Positions 23,170 through 35,457 are shown, counted from the stretch's first letter. The stretch is 64,000 nt of DNA from Gnetum montanum (GCA_015680685.1 MNCI01014752.1:432489-496488); one strand, 5' to 3'. The notes: a model not told the origin generated them from the letters alone. Numbers and translations: made by a program.

Positions 23170-23310
23170 ACCACTATAGAGATCAAGTTGGCCTAAAAAA
23201 GGAAGTTAATGAAAAACACATCTAGATGACTAAGGTAAAAGTTAATGAGACCCTCCAGCAACTCTAGCAAGAAAAAGAGGTATGAAAACCTCTTGTTGAT
23301 GGGATACTGT
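23170..23310 (+). pseudogene. Fragment of the G-family accessory ORF
   Basis: The block KEVNEKHI*MTKVKVNETLQ matches the middle of the accessory ORF at 32070-32170 and, more weakly, 25590-25680. It directly follows the protease, so pol has been deleted or this is a junction between two element copies. Confidence 0.6.
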
Positions 23311-24740
23311 CTACTATAATTGGACCCATTACTTGGAGCTTTCAAATTAAAAATGTTACTAGTAGGCTACCTCATTATTTTTTGATAGTCATTTTTTGAT
23401 GTGCTACATAGTGTTCTCAAATGAGATGAAAAGCTTGTCATTGTTCTTTTGATACCATACTAGCTCTATTTTATCTTAAAATAAATTTTGATAATACTAC
23501 AAACTATTAAAAAAAAGGAAATTTTAGTTTCAATATTTTCCTTTTGTGAAGAAACTTCTTGGTTTTTTCTTGACCATGGTTTGAAGAATAGTTTCTTTTT
23601 CTTTAATGAACTATCCCTTTTTTGTTCTAAATAAAATTCTTATAAAGCCTAATAGCTAATGTAGATTTCTATGTTTTTAATTAAATCCTAGCCACAACAC
23701 ATTTAGAATCAAACCAAGGCTAGGATTGTGTTAATGCTTTTCTAAAAACTTTATGTGTTGTTAGCACTAAAATTTCTACAAGTGTTGCATCAAGATTTTG
23801 TTTTTTATCCTATAAGAAATTTGCTTTCTTTGTTATCTAACATGTTATAAATTCATCAAAAGGCTTAAAAATAGTGGTCGATGGTTAGACTCAATCATCT
23901 CCTCACATATCTCAAAGTGTTTAATACAAGCTAGACTCTCTATATTGGTGATCAAAAAATCTATACATGAGAAACCTTGTGATCCTATTAATGTGTAATA
24001 GTTAGAATTACAAAAATTATTTAACCCATTAAGAATTACCAAATGTAACCTATAAAGAGTATTTATGAGTTTGAATAGAAAACTCATAAGACAAATTTAT
24101 CTTTATTTGAAAAGAATATTATTGATTCAAAGATTAAAAATAATGTTGATAAGCTAGTTATACCTCATGGAGAAAATTCTTGACATAATAATCAACTTCA
24201 AGTAGTGAAATAATTGTGATGGAAAATAGATGCTATTATTTTCTACTGGATCTTCTTTTTCTACAAAAGTTGGTAATTCACCATAACTTTGTAGTGCTAT
24301 CTCAAATTGTTTTACTATTTTAAGTTCAAACATGGATGTTGATATAAATATTGTTAGGCCTAGGACATCCTTCCTATTAATAATTAATTTTCTTCTAATT
24401 ATTTTTCAAAGTATCAATGGTAAGGTTGTATATCTAAGTTGATATCCCTAAATTTGGAAAGTTTTTCCTTTTTATGTTATTTTTAGTGCATTTTACTTAC
24501 TATTAACATGTCATATACTTAAAATTTTTTATATTTATTATTAATATTATTTTGGGATTTGATGCCCTTCCATTTAATACTTATCTATGAATACATTTTA
24601 TTTTTAGAATTTAACATCCCATGTTATTCTTAGCCTAACGGATCCAAGTGTCCACAAGATCCAATTTGAGTGCTCGAGAGGTCATAGTATCCATTCTTAT
24701 ATAAGCGTTTCCTAAAATTTTAGGAAATGTCGTAGCTTTT
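23311..24740. other. No gene recognised; includes a copy of the 11-kb repeat
   Basis: Near 23330-23372 it repeats the phrase ACTTGGAGCTTTCAAATT found near 11369. The rest is AT-rich with no coherent reading frame. Because accessory-ORF sequence stands on both sides and is out of order, this is probably an insertion or rearrangement. Confidence 0.4.
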
Positions 24741-24746
24741 TTAGTC

Positions 24747-25922
24747 ATGTTGAAGGAAGTTGAGGGGATAACTATGTTGGTCATGCAACATAAAGGCTAG
24801 GAGATAGAAGTGGAGATGATGGTTGCTAGGATTGTTGAAGCCTTGAATGCTCCTATAGCGTTAGTACCTCACATTGTTGCCATTGTAGACATTCATGCAT
24901 CTGCAGAAGTAAGAAGTGATCAGATGAGTACTACCCAACATGAAGAGGTTTTGGAAAGACTATTTGGAATCAAAAAATATTTTTCTTAGATCTTTGATCT
25001 TCTAGATGACGTCACAGTAAACTAGTCATAGCTACTCAAGACAAGGGGCAAGCTACTTATTTCTAATGTGCTACTTATGGAGGCCATCACAAACAATTAA
25101 TGGTTGGTCACCTAAGTTGCTAATTTACATGTTCATCTCTCTGACCTTGCGATTATTAGGCCTTAGCTTACTAGGGATGAAGCTTTTCAACAACTTGAAC
25201 AAAGACTTCAAGAGGTTAAGAATGCAAAGGAGGCTATGATCTTTGACATGTCCTTATCAAAATCCATGACTTTCAACATTAATAAGGACCTATTGTAGGT
25301 CTGGAATGAAAACTTGATTCCCACAAAGAACAATCGCTACTTACGCAATGTTGAGAAATAAAAGGACTAGATGGTTGAATTAATACACTAGTGGTAGGAG
25401 CAAATCACTAAGGTGAACCTAGACCTAATAAAATGAGTAGTTAAAAACAAGAATCTCTCAATGGAGAAAGTCTATGATCTTCACTATAAGATTGCAATTG
25501 AGGTAGTCATCTAGAAGAATGAAGCCTTAAATTTTGAACATATAAAGAATCATTACATGGACCAAGTTGGACTTCTCAACGAGGTCAATGAGAAGGAAAT
25601 TCAAATGGAAAAGGAAAAGATGAACAAGGTCCTCTAGTAAGTATACCAAAGAGATGACGTATGAAAATCCATCTTTGATGGACTAAATTCATTTAACAAA
25701 GATAAAATTCATGTAAATGATTTGTAGATTGAAGAAATAATGGAGTACATGAGCTTGTCTACCTCCATTATGCAAACTTAGCAATGTAAATAGTAATGAT
25801 GCTAAGGTTAGAATTGGAGAAGTAGGTGACTAGTTCTTACCTCTTCAATGAGGTGAAATTCAAGCTATACAAGGAGATAAAACAAAATTTGAAGATAACT
25901 AATTCAAATCTTGAAGTTCTCA
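24747..25922 (+). pseudogene. G3 accessory ORF, first part
   Basis: Starting at MLKEVEGITM, one frame runs for nearly 400 codons broken only by stops. It is rich in Glu, Lys, Leu, Asn and Ile. Blocks such as LQEVKNAKEAMIFDMSLSKS and KNKNLSMEKVYDLHYKIAIE look like a coiled coil. It is homologous along its length to the ORF at 31458-32804 (compare NRGLSMEEVHFL there). Its place just before a 3' LTR matches the extra or env-like ORF position of Athila elements. No membrane segment is obvious. The function is unknown. An LTR inserted at 25923 cuts it; it resumes near 28371. Confidence 0.65.
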
Positions 25923-26498
25923 TGTTACATCCCCATTCCCAAATGATGTTGCTGCATAACAAAGATGGTGCCCCTTCATAACAAGTGTTATTGTTATCTT
26001 AACAAGACCCGAAAGGGTAGTTGCAATTAAGACCCAAAAGGGCATATTGTAACAACAAATGTGTCTCTTGAGGTGATCTTTGGGGGTTTGACCTAAGGCA
26101 TTTATACCCCAACTTAGAGGTCATGCCAAGCATGGAGTGGCGAAGTCTAGAATGGCAAGTCATATGAGCTAAGTTAAGTGGAATAAAAAGTGGACTAGCC
26201 ATGCCTTATGGCTTGATTATAGGCCTAACTATCATGTCAATGCTATATTTCCTCTAATGGATAGATGATAAAGGATGAAAACCCCAAGGAACACTCTCAA
26301 AGCATGATCTGAATACACTATTCTATATTAATAAAGCATTCTTTTCTTTTTATTTTTTGTAGTTTTTCTATTATTTCCTTTATCCATAGTATCAAATGTT
26401 ACATAAATTTAACATTTGGTATATTGTCTTCTTACTCATAATGTCTAATATAATGTATATTTCACATTTTTCATGACATCTGGAAATGGGATGTCATA
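25923..26498 (+). repeat. LTR of another retrotransposon, inserted in the accessory ORF
   Basis: It begins TGTTACATCCCC and ends near GGGATGTCATAA, so its ends are inverted repeats as in many gypsy LTRs. A TTTATACC motif lies near 26100 and AATAAAG near 26330. A primer site follows at once. About 575 bp long. Confidence 0.65.
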
Positions 26499-26500
26499 AT

Positions 26501-26511
26501 TGGTATCAAAG
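26501..26511 (+). other. Primer-binding site, initiator-Met type
   Basis: TGGTATCAAAG follows the LTR by two bases. It matches TGGTATCAGAG, the complement of the Met tRNA end, with one transition. Confidence 0.65.
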
Positions 26512-28370
26512 AAAACCATGATCCAAGGGTAATTTAAAACCATGGAATGACTACAACATTAATCTAATGATGAACCATGAAGCCATGACATAGGGAGAGT
26601 CATTGATCATTACTATATGCACCACACATCTAAGATGCAAGCTAGAAGATATACTTTCATGGATTTCATGAACAATAGATTAGGCATCTACAATAGACAT
26701 AGATCCCACCAACCAACAAAATTATTTCATGGATCATTAATTGATGAAGATCTAACTATGCCTCATCAAAAATTCATTAATTACAAGAAATGGTAGTAAG
26801 ATAATGATACAATGGTTAGCTAATTCTTACCCATCCTAATACTATAAATATCAGTTGATTAAGGTCATTGTTAAGTTTCTTTTAAAAAAATTATCCTAAT
26901 ACTATAGTGATTGTGACCTATATTGATCTTGTTTCATTAAAACTCATTATCCTAAGCAACTTAGAGTTATTTATAAATTATTATATGTCAACCCAGTAAT
27001 ATTGTTTTAGTAGAATAAGCAAGTTGGATCTTTCAAAATCTTGAAAATTTCAATTTCATTTTTGAACCCTAGGACTATGTCAATGCATAGAACTCATCAA
27101 GATGATTCCAATTGTACAAATTTGGTCTCAATCGGACTTATGATTTGAAAGATATCATAGTTTTAATTTTCTTATTATGCATGCATTAAAATAGTATTAA
27201 ATTATTAAATTATTATTTATTTAAGAAAAAATCAAAATTTTAGGATCAGAATTCAACCCCGAAATTGCTATTTACGCACACCAAACTTTCACCTAGCCAA
27301 ACCACCATGTTAACTATCAAGGCAAGCTAGATTAAAATAATAATAAAAGTTTTTTAAAAAAACAAGAAGAAGAAGAGGGAGGGAGAGTAGGAGGTCGTGG
27401 GTTCAAACCCATCATATTACTAAAATATTAATAGTTTAAAATAGAATAAAATAAAATAAATAAATAAATTTTAGGTTGCCTTGGCTAGCCTTGTAGGGTC
27501 ATTGTCCTATAGGGGCCACGCAACCTTACACAAACCATGCTGGCCTTGTAAGGGCAGTGAAACCCTAAAACACTATCGTTTGCATTCTAAAACCCTATGC
27601 ATCCATTGCTCGCCTACCCTTATTGCACACCATGATGCTCCACTCCACCACGTCTTCTCTATCGCCCTCCTACTAGACATGTCTTGCCGTTGACACCCTC
27701 CACATGCATTGTTGTCACCCTTTGCGATTTCAAAACCCTCGTAGTCATCAAACCCTTGTGATTGTCACCACTGTTGTCCCTAGATAAGTATTGGGATGTA
27801 TGAAATTTTTTTTAGAAAAATAAGTTGATGCATTTGCAACATGTAAGATAAGTATTCTGTAATTAAGCATGCTAGCTCTAGAGTAGTACTAAGATGGGTG
27901 ACCTCTAGGGAAGTTTCGTTTTTCACACTAAAAGTATCTAAACTCCAGAAGCCATAACTTTTGATTTTGTAATCCTTCTTCAATGAACGAAGAGTTGTCT
28001 CCTATATTTTTCAACCTTATGGATACAATGGTGAAGTTAGATCCATTCCAAGAAACTTCAAAAATTAGTTTTTACCCCTTGCCCTATATAGTACCTAGAG
28101 ACCCTCAAAAATTTAATTTTTAGCATAACTCATGCATATGATGTTAATTTTTAACATATGAATAGTCATTTCCAATATTTTTCACCTTTCTAAACTCAAT
28201 TCCTATACTAATTATCATGGGAATTCCTATATGAATTTCAGCTAGATTTGGAAAAGATGGGATACATAGGTATTTATAAGAAAAATGTTCTTGTGGAAAT
28301 TATTTTTTTGAGCCATATAGATTAACCTATTGTAGAAATCATAACATGGATGACTACATAATATTTTATA
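26512..28370 (+). other. Internal part of the inserted LTR element, no ORF recognised
   Basis: No gag or pol motif could be read. A B-box-like GTGGGTTCAAACCC lies near 27398, as in tRNA-derived SINEs, but no A-box partner was found. A second LTR copy was not recognised at the right end; only GGATGACTACATAA near 28345 resembles the LTR end. Confidence 0.35.
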
Positions 28371-28770
28371 AAGTTAAGTTTGAATCAATACAAAGATTGA
28401 TTGATCAATGATCTATTATTGAGATCTTGATCAGGAGGATGAATGACTACCAAGAGCTATAGAACCATGTAAATATGTTCAACATAAAATGTAAAGCCTT
28501 CATAGCCTAGTTTCTCAACATGAAGGAACTATTTCTTTTAATGTCATGTCCATGGGATATTTTTCCATCAACCCACATCGATGAAGCTACTTGGACTATT
28601 TATGATTCATGGAGCAAAGAAGAAAAAATGAAAGTACTCATAAATGCTTTCAAGCTTTTAATAGAAGCATTAGTAGTGGCAGGCCAACCTTAATCTCTAG
28701 TAGCACCAAGATGGGATGAGGGATCATTAGAGTCATAGGATCCTCCACCTTCAAGTTGAGAGTTCATTAC
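28371..28770 (+). pseudogene. G3 accessory ORF, last part
   Basis: The block RMNDYQEL*NHVNMFNIK matches RMNDYQELQNVVNAFNIK at 32466-32520, and PSTHIDEATWTIYDSWSKEE matches the C-terminal part there. The C-terminus (VAGQP, then Pro-rich) is shared. This shows that the two halves on either side of the 25923-28370 insertion were one ORF. Confidence 0.65.
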
Positions 28771-28996
28771 ATCTTTAGTAATTCTATAGGCACCTGCTGA
28801 AGATTTTGTAAAGTGTCCAATTTCATTATAATGGACACTCATTTTTACTAAAAAATGTATAATTTGGCACTGAAAGTCAATTAAAAGTTTGTGTTTTTAT
28901 CTTTTTATTAATAAATTTTATACCTTCCAATTTTATAAGAAGCTTGATCCTACTTTAATTCATTCAAAGATAATTTTTTTGTTAGTCATAGGGGTA

Positions 28997-29820
28997 TGAT
29001 GAATAGTCAATAAGGCAGGTTGTGTCAATGCATGGTTATCAATGCAGCCCCATTGACATATCCCTGTTAATGCATGGGAGGATGCATTGATGCAGATATG
29101 TTGACACTGACATAGTCACTACCCATGTAAATGTGAGCATCTGTTGCATTTATGGTGCCTTTGAATCATAGCTTTAGCATAGATGATAGTAAAATCAAGT
29201 GCCTATGTACCTAAACACATTGGCATAAATGATAATAAAATTGAGTGCCTATATCTATTGTAGCACTTAGAATAGTTTACTACTTCTATTTAGCATTTTA
29301 ATTTCCATGCACTTTACATTTATGTTCATAATTAGTTAATATTATTAATCATAAACACATGAATACCATTGCTTTGAGTATAACCTATTAATGCTTGGTA
29401 ATCCTAGTAGTGTACATTTTGTATGCCCAATAATAGCCACTTGGTAACTCACTAGTGTTAATACTAGTTTAGGATGTGTATAGCAAGTGGAATCGATTAT
29501 TCAACATTAGGATAGTTAGCTATTAAACTAGTTGATTAGTCGAATAATTAATTATTCAACCTTCACTTAATCATCTAGCTGTTAGAAGAAAAATATATTA
29601 AAAATAGTTACAAAAATATACATCTTACACCTTAACTTCACTTAACTTTATGCATAGATAAATCATGTGTGGATTAAGAAGACAATAACCTTGCAACTAC
29701 ATGATTTACTACTCAGAAATATTGGCCACTTAGGTAACTAAGTCTACAAAATTTGACCGAATTGCTAGTGAACGCTTGTGATTCATATAGTTGGGCATGG
29801 GGGATACCTACTGCTAATCA
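28997..29820 (+). repeat. 3' LTR of G3
   Basis: It begins TGATGAATAG right after the purine-rich CATAGGGGTA and ends TGCTAATCA. The block with GGTAATCCTAGTAGTG is shared with other G LTRs. No 5-bp target duplication with the 14578 end is recognised, so the two LTRs may not be an original pair. Confidence 0.75.
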
Positions 29821-30284
29821 AATAAATATTATAAATATATAACTAAGCTATTTATATAACTAATTATATAATAGGAAGTCATGTAACATGTAAAAATTTG
29901 ACTATGTAAAGAACATTTAAATCATAGGCCACATGGTATTTTTAATATAGAAATGAAGGGCACATCTTATACTTGAGATATTTTATGGTATAAGCTAAGT
30001 ACAAATTTTAATATATTTTTCTACCATAAAAATTAAAGGGTTAGTATGACTTACAAGTTACAAGTCTTGTAAACCACAACCTATACACATTACTATAATT
30101 TTAGTGAAGAGGCCAACTATAACTCCTAGATCAATCCTAGATAGGTAATGCTAAATGATATTCTATCCGTAACACTCTAAGGAAAGCTTATTCAAAAAGC
30201 TAAATAATATTATTGATGAAATATAAGAATAATATACAACAAGTAAGATAGTCATGCTATCCACATTAAATCCCAAGTGATGAA
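29821..30284. other. AT-rich spacer, nothing recognised
   Basis: Low-complexity AT-rich sequence without a supportable ORF lies between the G3 3' LTR and a LINE fragment. Confidence 0.4.
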
Positions 30285-30383
30285 TCTTCTTTTATATGTA
30301 GATGATGCTATCATGATTTCTACTACATTAGAAGGTATACAAAATATATTGCAAACTTTAGAAAATTATTGTCATTTATATGA
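30285..30383 (+). pseudogene. LINE reverse transcriptase fragment
   Basis: About 30 residues read NLLLYVDDAIMISTTLEGIQ then NILQTLENYC. This is the active-site region of plant LINE RTs (LLYADD..LLS.T..GLQ..L). It ends where a G LTR begins at 30384, so the LTR insertion probably cut it. Confidence 0.65.
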
Positions 30384-31236
30384 TGATGAGTGGCAAGTAG
30401 ACCCTATGCCCAACCATATGAATCACTAAGCATTCATGCACAATCTGGTTGAATTCTATCGGCTTATAGCCTTCTAAGCAAATTGGTTTTTAGGAAGTGA
30501 AACTAACTATTACAATCGTTGTCTTCCCAATTACACTTGTAAAATGCAAAGGTATGGTTAAGTGCAACCGAGGCATATGATTTTTATCATTTTTATGTTT
30601 TCTATTTTAAGTCACCTAAGGGTAAAGAATAATGAATAAAATAAAATAATTAAATTGTTAATTTAATTTAACTAACTACAACTAACTAATCCTAACATAA
30701 GCATCCATTTCCACTTCCCGTACACATGCTAAACATGTTTAAGACTACTAAGTTACCAAACGTTAAGCGTTACTAGGATTACCAAGTGCCAAGCATATGC
30801 TTGAAGTGGTCATACTTATGTGCTTATTTAATCTAGCTTAAGTTAACTTAATATAGCTTAATTACTTAAAGCATTAAAGAAAATTGTATAAAACATGAAT
30901 TACATAAATAAATAATTAATCTATTTCAATGTGTTGTAAGGTTTATCAAAAAGCTCATCTCTATTGCTGCACACACTATTGTTCTTAGGTACAATAGTGC
31001 TCTAATAAAGATCTATATAGCATTGAATCCTCCTGTGGGCACTTAGAAAAATATTCTAACTTTTAAACGATAAAACTACAAGAACTCCACTACACCTATA
31101 ACAAAAGATGTCATAAACATAGCTAGTGATTATGTATTTATAGGAAAAAATAGACACTACATCAATGGGAACACGTGAATGCATCAAATCATGCATCAAC
31201 AGGGCCTAGTCAACACAACCAATTTACGATTCATCA
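30384..31236 (-). repeat. 3' LTR of a minus-strand G element
   Basis: From plus-strand TGATGAGTGGCAAG to ATTCATCA, this is a complete G LTR in reverse. The minus strand next to its start has GTTGTGGGGTTA, the same purine-rich primer as at 33027, so this is a 3' LTR. CTATAAATACA lies near 31133 on the minus strand. Confidence 0.8.
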
Positions 31237-31450
31237 TAACCCCACAACTAAATGAAGACTCATCCTCAAGTTCTTTACAAATTTGGGAAGGTATGGAATT
31301 AATTACTAATAATATACATACAACAAACACAAACAAATAGTAAGTTCCCAATTGTATGAATATATAATCATTATAAAATTTTCTTGTGTTCAAGACTACA
31401 AAATTAAACTCCAAGACAAAATTGACAAACACAATCCATTTGATGATGCA
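31237..31450 (-). other. 3' untranslated region of the minus-strand G element
   Basis: Read in reverse, it matches 32870-33039: both share AATTCCATACCTTCCCAA and AGAACTTGAGGATGA before the primer. It stops near 31450, where plus-strand accessory ORF sequence begins. Two 3' ends thus stand back to back. Confidence 0.6.
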
Positions 31451-31457
31451 AAGATGA

Positions 31458-32804
31458 TTGTGGCACATGAAGTGGTTAAGACTATTGTGGTTATCTTCCT
31501 GTGGCTTTGACTTCAAGTGGAAGATGAAAGCAATCTACAATGCTTTGATCTTCTCCTCCTTACTCATAGGATCATGCACGATCCATGCAGCTTTACAAAT
31601 GTGGACTAAAGTTGTCAAATTAAGAGCCCAAATTGTTGACCCTACATTTCTCAACCTAGCATTAACAAGAGATGGAGCTATTGAATAACTTCATACTAGA
31701 CTAAGAGGGGTTGAGCATGTAATGGAGATGGAAATGTTCTATTGATCCTTGGTAGAGGACACACAATGAAAAATTCAAAAGGCCTTGGATCAAACCTGCC
31801 AGGAGAATGTACAATTGATCATAAGGAATCATCACTTGTAGAATGTTGATTACGACAAACAACAATTAACATATTTTATCCATCAACATCAAGAGCAACT
31901 AGCCAGAGAAAACATAGAATTAAGGAGATTGGTAGTGAAAAATAGAGGTCTCTCCATGGAGGAGGTTCATTTCCTTTGCTAGAAATCTATGATCGAGGTA
32001 GCCACCTGGAAATTAGAAGCTCTCAAATTTGAGAGAGTCAAAGATCATTATAGACAGTAGGTCTATCTACAAAAAGAAGGGAATGAAATACACATCTAGT
32101 TGATGAAGGGAAAAGTGAATGAAGCCCTCCAACAAATCTAGCAAGGTAAAGAAGTTTGGCAACCTATTGTTGATGAGATAGATGCCTACAACAAGGTGGA
32201 AATTCACATCAAGGAGTTATAGATTAAGACTATGATGGAATATATGAAGCTTGCTAATCTCTAATATACAAATCTAGCCATGTTGACTATTGGATGACCA
32301 TGGTTAGAACTAGAAAAACAAATGGCCAACTTGTACTTGTTGTATAAGCCCGAGTTCAAGCATTACAAGGACAGCAAGCAAAAGCTTATTATGGTAAATG
32401 TTGAAGTTAAAGTTATCAAGGGCAAATACACTGATCAAAGATCTATCATAGAGAACCTAGCCACAAGAATGAATGACTACCAGGAGCTACAAAATGTAGT
32501 TAATGCATTCAATATCAAAGACAAATAGATCATTGCCTAGTTTGTCAATGTAAAGGAGATGTTCTTGGTAATGTCCTATTTGTGGGATATCCCCATTCCA
32601 ACCCACATTGGTGATGTCATGTGGACTATGAATGATCCTTGAAGTAAGGAGAAGAAGATGAAGACATTGCTAGATGCCTTTTACCTTCCACCAAAGCTTA
32701 CAGCCATGGCAGGACAACCATAGCCACCTCAGCCACCACATGTACCCAAAGCTAGCAAAGGTCCTTTAGAACCTTAGGAGCCTCCACCTCCTATTACTAT
32801 TTGA
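31458..32804 (+). pseudogene. G-family 3' accessory ORF (best copy)
   Basis: One frame of about 449 codons runs from 31458 to a stop at 32802 without a frameshift, though stops break it. In each the stop is one C-to-T change from a Gln or Arg codon, and TAG is commonest. Blocks include MWTKVVKLRAQIVDPTFLNL, NIELRRLVVKNRGLSMEEVH, GKVNEALQQI and MANLYLLYKPEFKHYKDSKQ, rich in Leu, Glu and Lys as in a coiled coil. The C-terminus is Pro-rich. The 3' LTR follows at 33040. No known domain was recognised. The place corresponds to the env-like ORF of Athila, but no signal peptide or membrane segment is clear. The true start may lie upstream of the 31450 junction. Confidence 0.65.
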
Positions 32805-33039
32805 TCTTCTCCATCGTCTTCATGCCATCAGAGGATGTGTTGTCTAATTTTATGTAGCCATGTCATGGTGTTTAATTTTTTGTCATGAACACCATAATTT
32901 TTGTAATGTGTTGATTTGTACACTCAAGAACTTAGTTTTGTTAAGTAGATTTGTTATGTCAAGAGTCAATAAATAATTCCATACCTTCCCAATTTTGTAA
33001 AAGAACTTGAGGATGATTTTTTATTTAGTCATGGGGTTA

Positions 33040-33950
33040 TGATGAGTGTCAAAGTATCACATTGACAATCTCCCATTGATGTAGGCTTGTTACATGGTGT
33101 TGCATCATCGATGGGGTTGCAGTGATATAGCCTTTGCTACATCGACAGGGCCACATCAATGTAAGCCTATTGTAAAAACTATAAATACATGCTCCCAACC
33201 ATGTTTATAGGGAATAAAGTCATAGAAGTAGTAGAGCTCTTGCAGTTTTTCCATTTGAATGTTAGAATATTTCTTTGAGTGCCCACAATAGGAGTTAGAA
33301 AGTGTATGGATCATTATTTAAGCACTATTGTGCCTGAACCACAGTAGTGTGTATGGCAATAAAGACGAGCCTTTTAATCAAATTTTGTAGCACATAGAAT
33401 AGATTAATGATTTATTTATACATTTAGTGTTTTCATTAAATATGTAATTAATTAAGCCTAATTAGACTTTAAGTGATTAGTTAATTAATTAGGCTAAATA
33501 GATTAAGTACATAAGTACGACCACTTCAAGCGTAAACATGTATTCACTTTGTAATCCTAGTAGTGTTATTACTTGATGCACAAAGTAGCGTAGCACTTGG
33601 TAACCTAGCAATGGATATGTGGGTTCAGGATGTGTATGGAAAGTAGGACTAGATGCTTATTTATGACTAGTTAGAGACTAGTAAATTAGTTAAATTAAAT
33701 TAGTTATTAAAATACTTCATCTCTTTATTCAAGTACCAAATAACATAAAAAAATAAAAATAATATGGCTTGATTACACTTAACCATACCTTTGTACATCA
33801 CAAGTGTAATTGAGAAGACAATGAATGACTTTTAGGGCAAGGTTCACTTCCTAGAGAATAAGTGCACCAGAATCTATAGAGTCCATATAATTTGACTAGA
33901 TTGTGTGTGAATGCTTTGTGATTCATATGGTTGAGCATAATAGCTCATCA
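33040..33950 (+). repeat. G-family LTR (3' LTR of the 31458 element)
   Basis: It begins TGATGAGTGTC after the primer CATGGGGTTA and ends ATAGCTCATCA; 911 bp. It holds ACTATAAATACATGC near 33178. The preceding 3' untranslated region (32805-33039) connects it to the accessory ORF. Confidence 0.8.
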
Positions 33951-34242
33951 AGATTTCATATCATCATTGTAGCATCCACTTAGTTTTCTTGTGTTTAATT
34001 TGTTTTAATTTGTTTTATCATAACCTGTTAGTTTCATCATTGTAGCATCCACTTAGCTACATCAAGTTTTGTTTTAATTTATCTTGTCATAACTTGTGTC
34101 AATTTTTGTAAAACACTACTATGACATTTAGTGTCATGTATATAGTTAGTCAGTCATGTAAATCTACCTCCCAATTTTGTAAGGGACTCTATCCTCATTT
34201 TGTTTTAACTCAAGGATGAGTTTTCAATTAGTCATGGGGGTA
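33951..34242 (+). other. G-family 3' untranslated remnant
   Basis: It ends CAATTAGTCATGGGGGTA, the G polypurine primer, just before the LTR at 34243, and shares CTCCCAATTTTGTAAG with the region before 33040. The phrase ATTGTAGCATCCACTTAG occurs twice (33970, 34035) and again in the next LTR (34565). No accessory ORF is left. Confidence 0.5.
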
Positions 34243-35122
34243 TGATGAAGTCAAATTTTTATCAATAACAATATCATATCTATGATGTCATAGATCCAAT
34301 ATCATAGCATAAGGTGCATCATCGTAGAAATGCTAGTATAGGATGCATGCCATCCTATAAATACAACACCTATACACACAAATTTACAATAAGTTTTAGG
34401 CCATAATAATAGAACTCTTTTAGTTTGTTTTCATAATCTAGCATTTAGAAGTGTATGCCTACAATGTGATGTTGAACGATTGTACAATGTGTTTATTCAA
34501 GTGACTTATACTTGGACATAGTTCATTACTGAAAATAAAGATCAAGATTGTTTATCATCATTATAGCATCCACTTAGTTTTCTTGTGTTTACTTAGAATA
34601 ATTTTGCTTATTTTCCTAGTTAATCATTTACTTTACAAGAATTTTATTTTACATGTTGAAAGTAAGTGATATGGATATGACTAGTTTCGAGTGCTAAGTG
34701 TAGTTATCTAGTAATCCAGCAGTGGTGTTGCTTGATTCACTTAATAGTAATATGACTTGGTAATCCTAGTGATAATTACATGAGTCTAAGGCATGTATAG
34801 TAAACTAGGATTAGATATGCATCTCATTAGGCTAGGTTAGATTTTCTTTCTTGTAATTACCTAGACTTAGGATTAGAAACTATTTTCATTTTATCATGTT
34901 TGCTAAGAGCAAGAATGGCCAAACAACATCAAATATCATATACCTCATAGTGAGATAAACCATACACATAGACTTCACTAGCTCCATGTGGGAAGACAAC
35001 GATCTCAAGCTTTAACTAATTGCTACCATATTAATAGTGCCTCATCCATTGATTATGATTTGGTCACGTGTGAACACCTGTGACTTGTATGGTTGGGTGT
35101 TGGATTGCTCCACTACTCATCA
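34243..35122 (+). repeat. G-family LTR
   Basis: An 880-bp LTR from TGATGAAGTC to CTACTCATCA, with CTATAAATACAACACC near 34357. Its nearest relative in the window is the G2 LTR (9866-10740, minus). Confidence 0.8.
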
Positions 35123-35457
35123 AACACCCTTTAAATTAACATGTTTAAAGAGACTATTGCTTAGGGAAATTTCCATATAGATACAAAAACTTGGGAATAG
35201 TATTAGTTGTTTGAGCGTAATGTGATGCTTTAAATTTAATAAAACTAAGCCTAAAATTATTGTGGTGAAAATAATCTGTAAGGTTACTTTGATGACAATA
35301 ACAAAATACTATGCTTATTAATTTGAGAAGGAAAAATTAATGTAATAGCAAAAAACTAAAGATTTGGAATGTAAGATAATAGTTTCAATTTAGTTTTGAA
35401 ATTTCAAAAAATTTGATAACTAAACTAAAAGTTTAGAATAACTGATACTTTACAAAT
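35123..35457. other. AT-rich spacer
   Basis: There is no ORF or repeat match. This looks like the flank into which G4 was inserted. The last bases before the G4 LTR are CAAAT. Confidence 0.4.

Noticed and set aside
27385-27420. GTGGGTTCAAACCC as a tRNA gene or SINE
   Set aside because: Only the B-box is seen; no cloverleaf or A-box could be built around it.
26501-28370. Coding region for the inserted LTR element
   Set aside because: The ORFs at 27481-27693 and 27780-27983 show no gag or pol motif.
31196-31516. 106-codon minus-strand ORF with a hydrophobic centre (env-like?)
   Set aside because: It lies in sequence that matches the G-family 3' untranslated region and crosses the 31236 LTR border and the 31450 junction, so it is not a conserved ORF.
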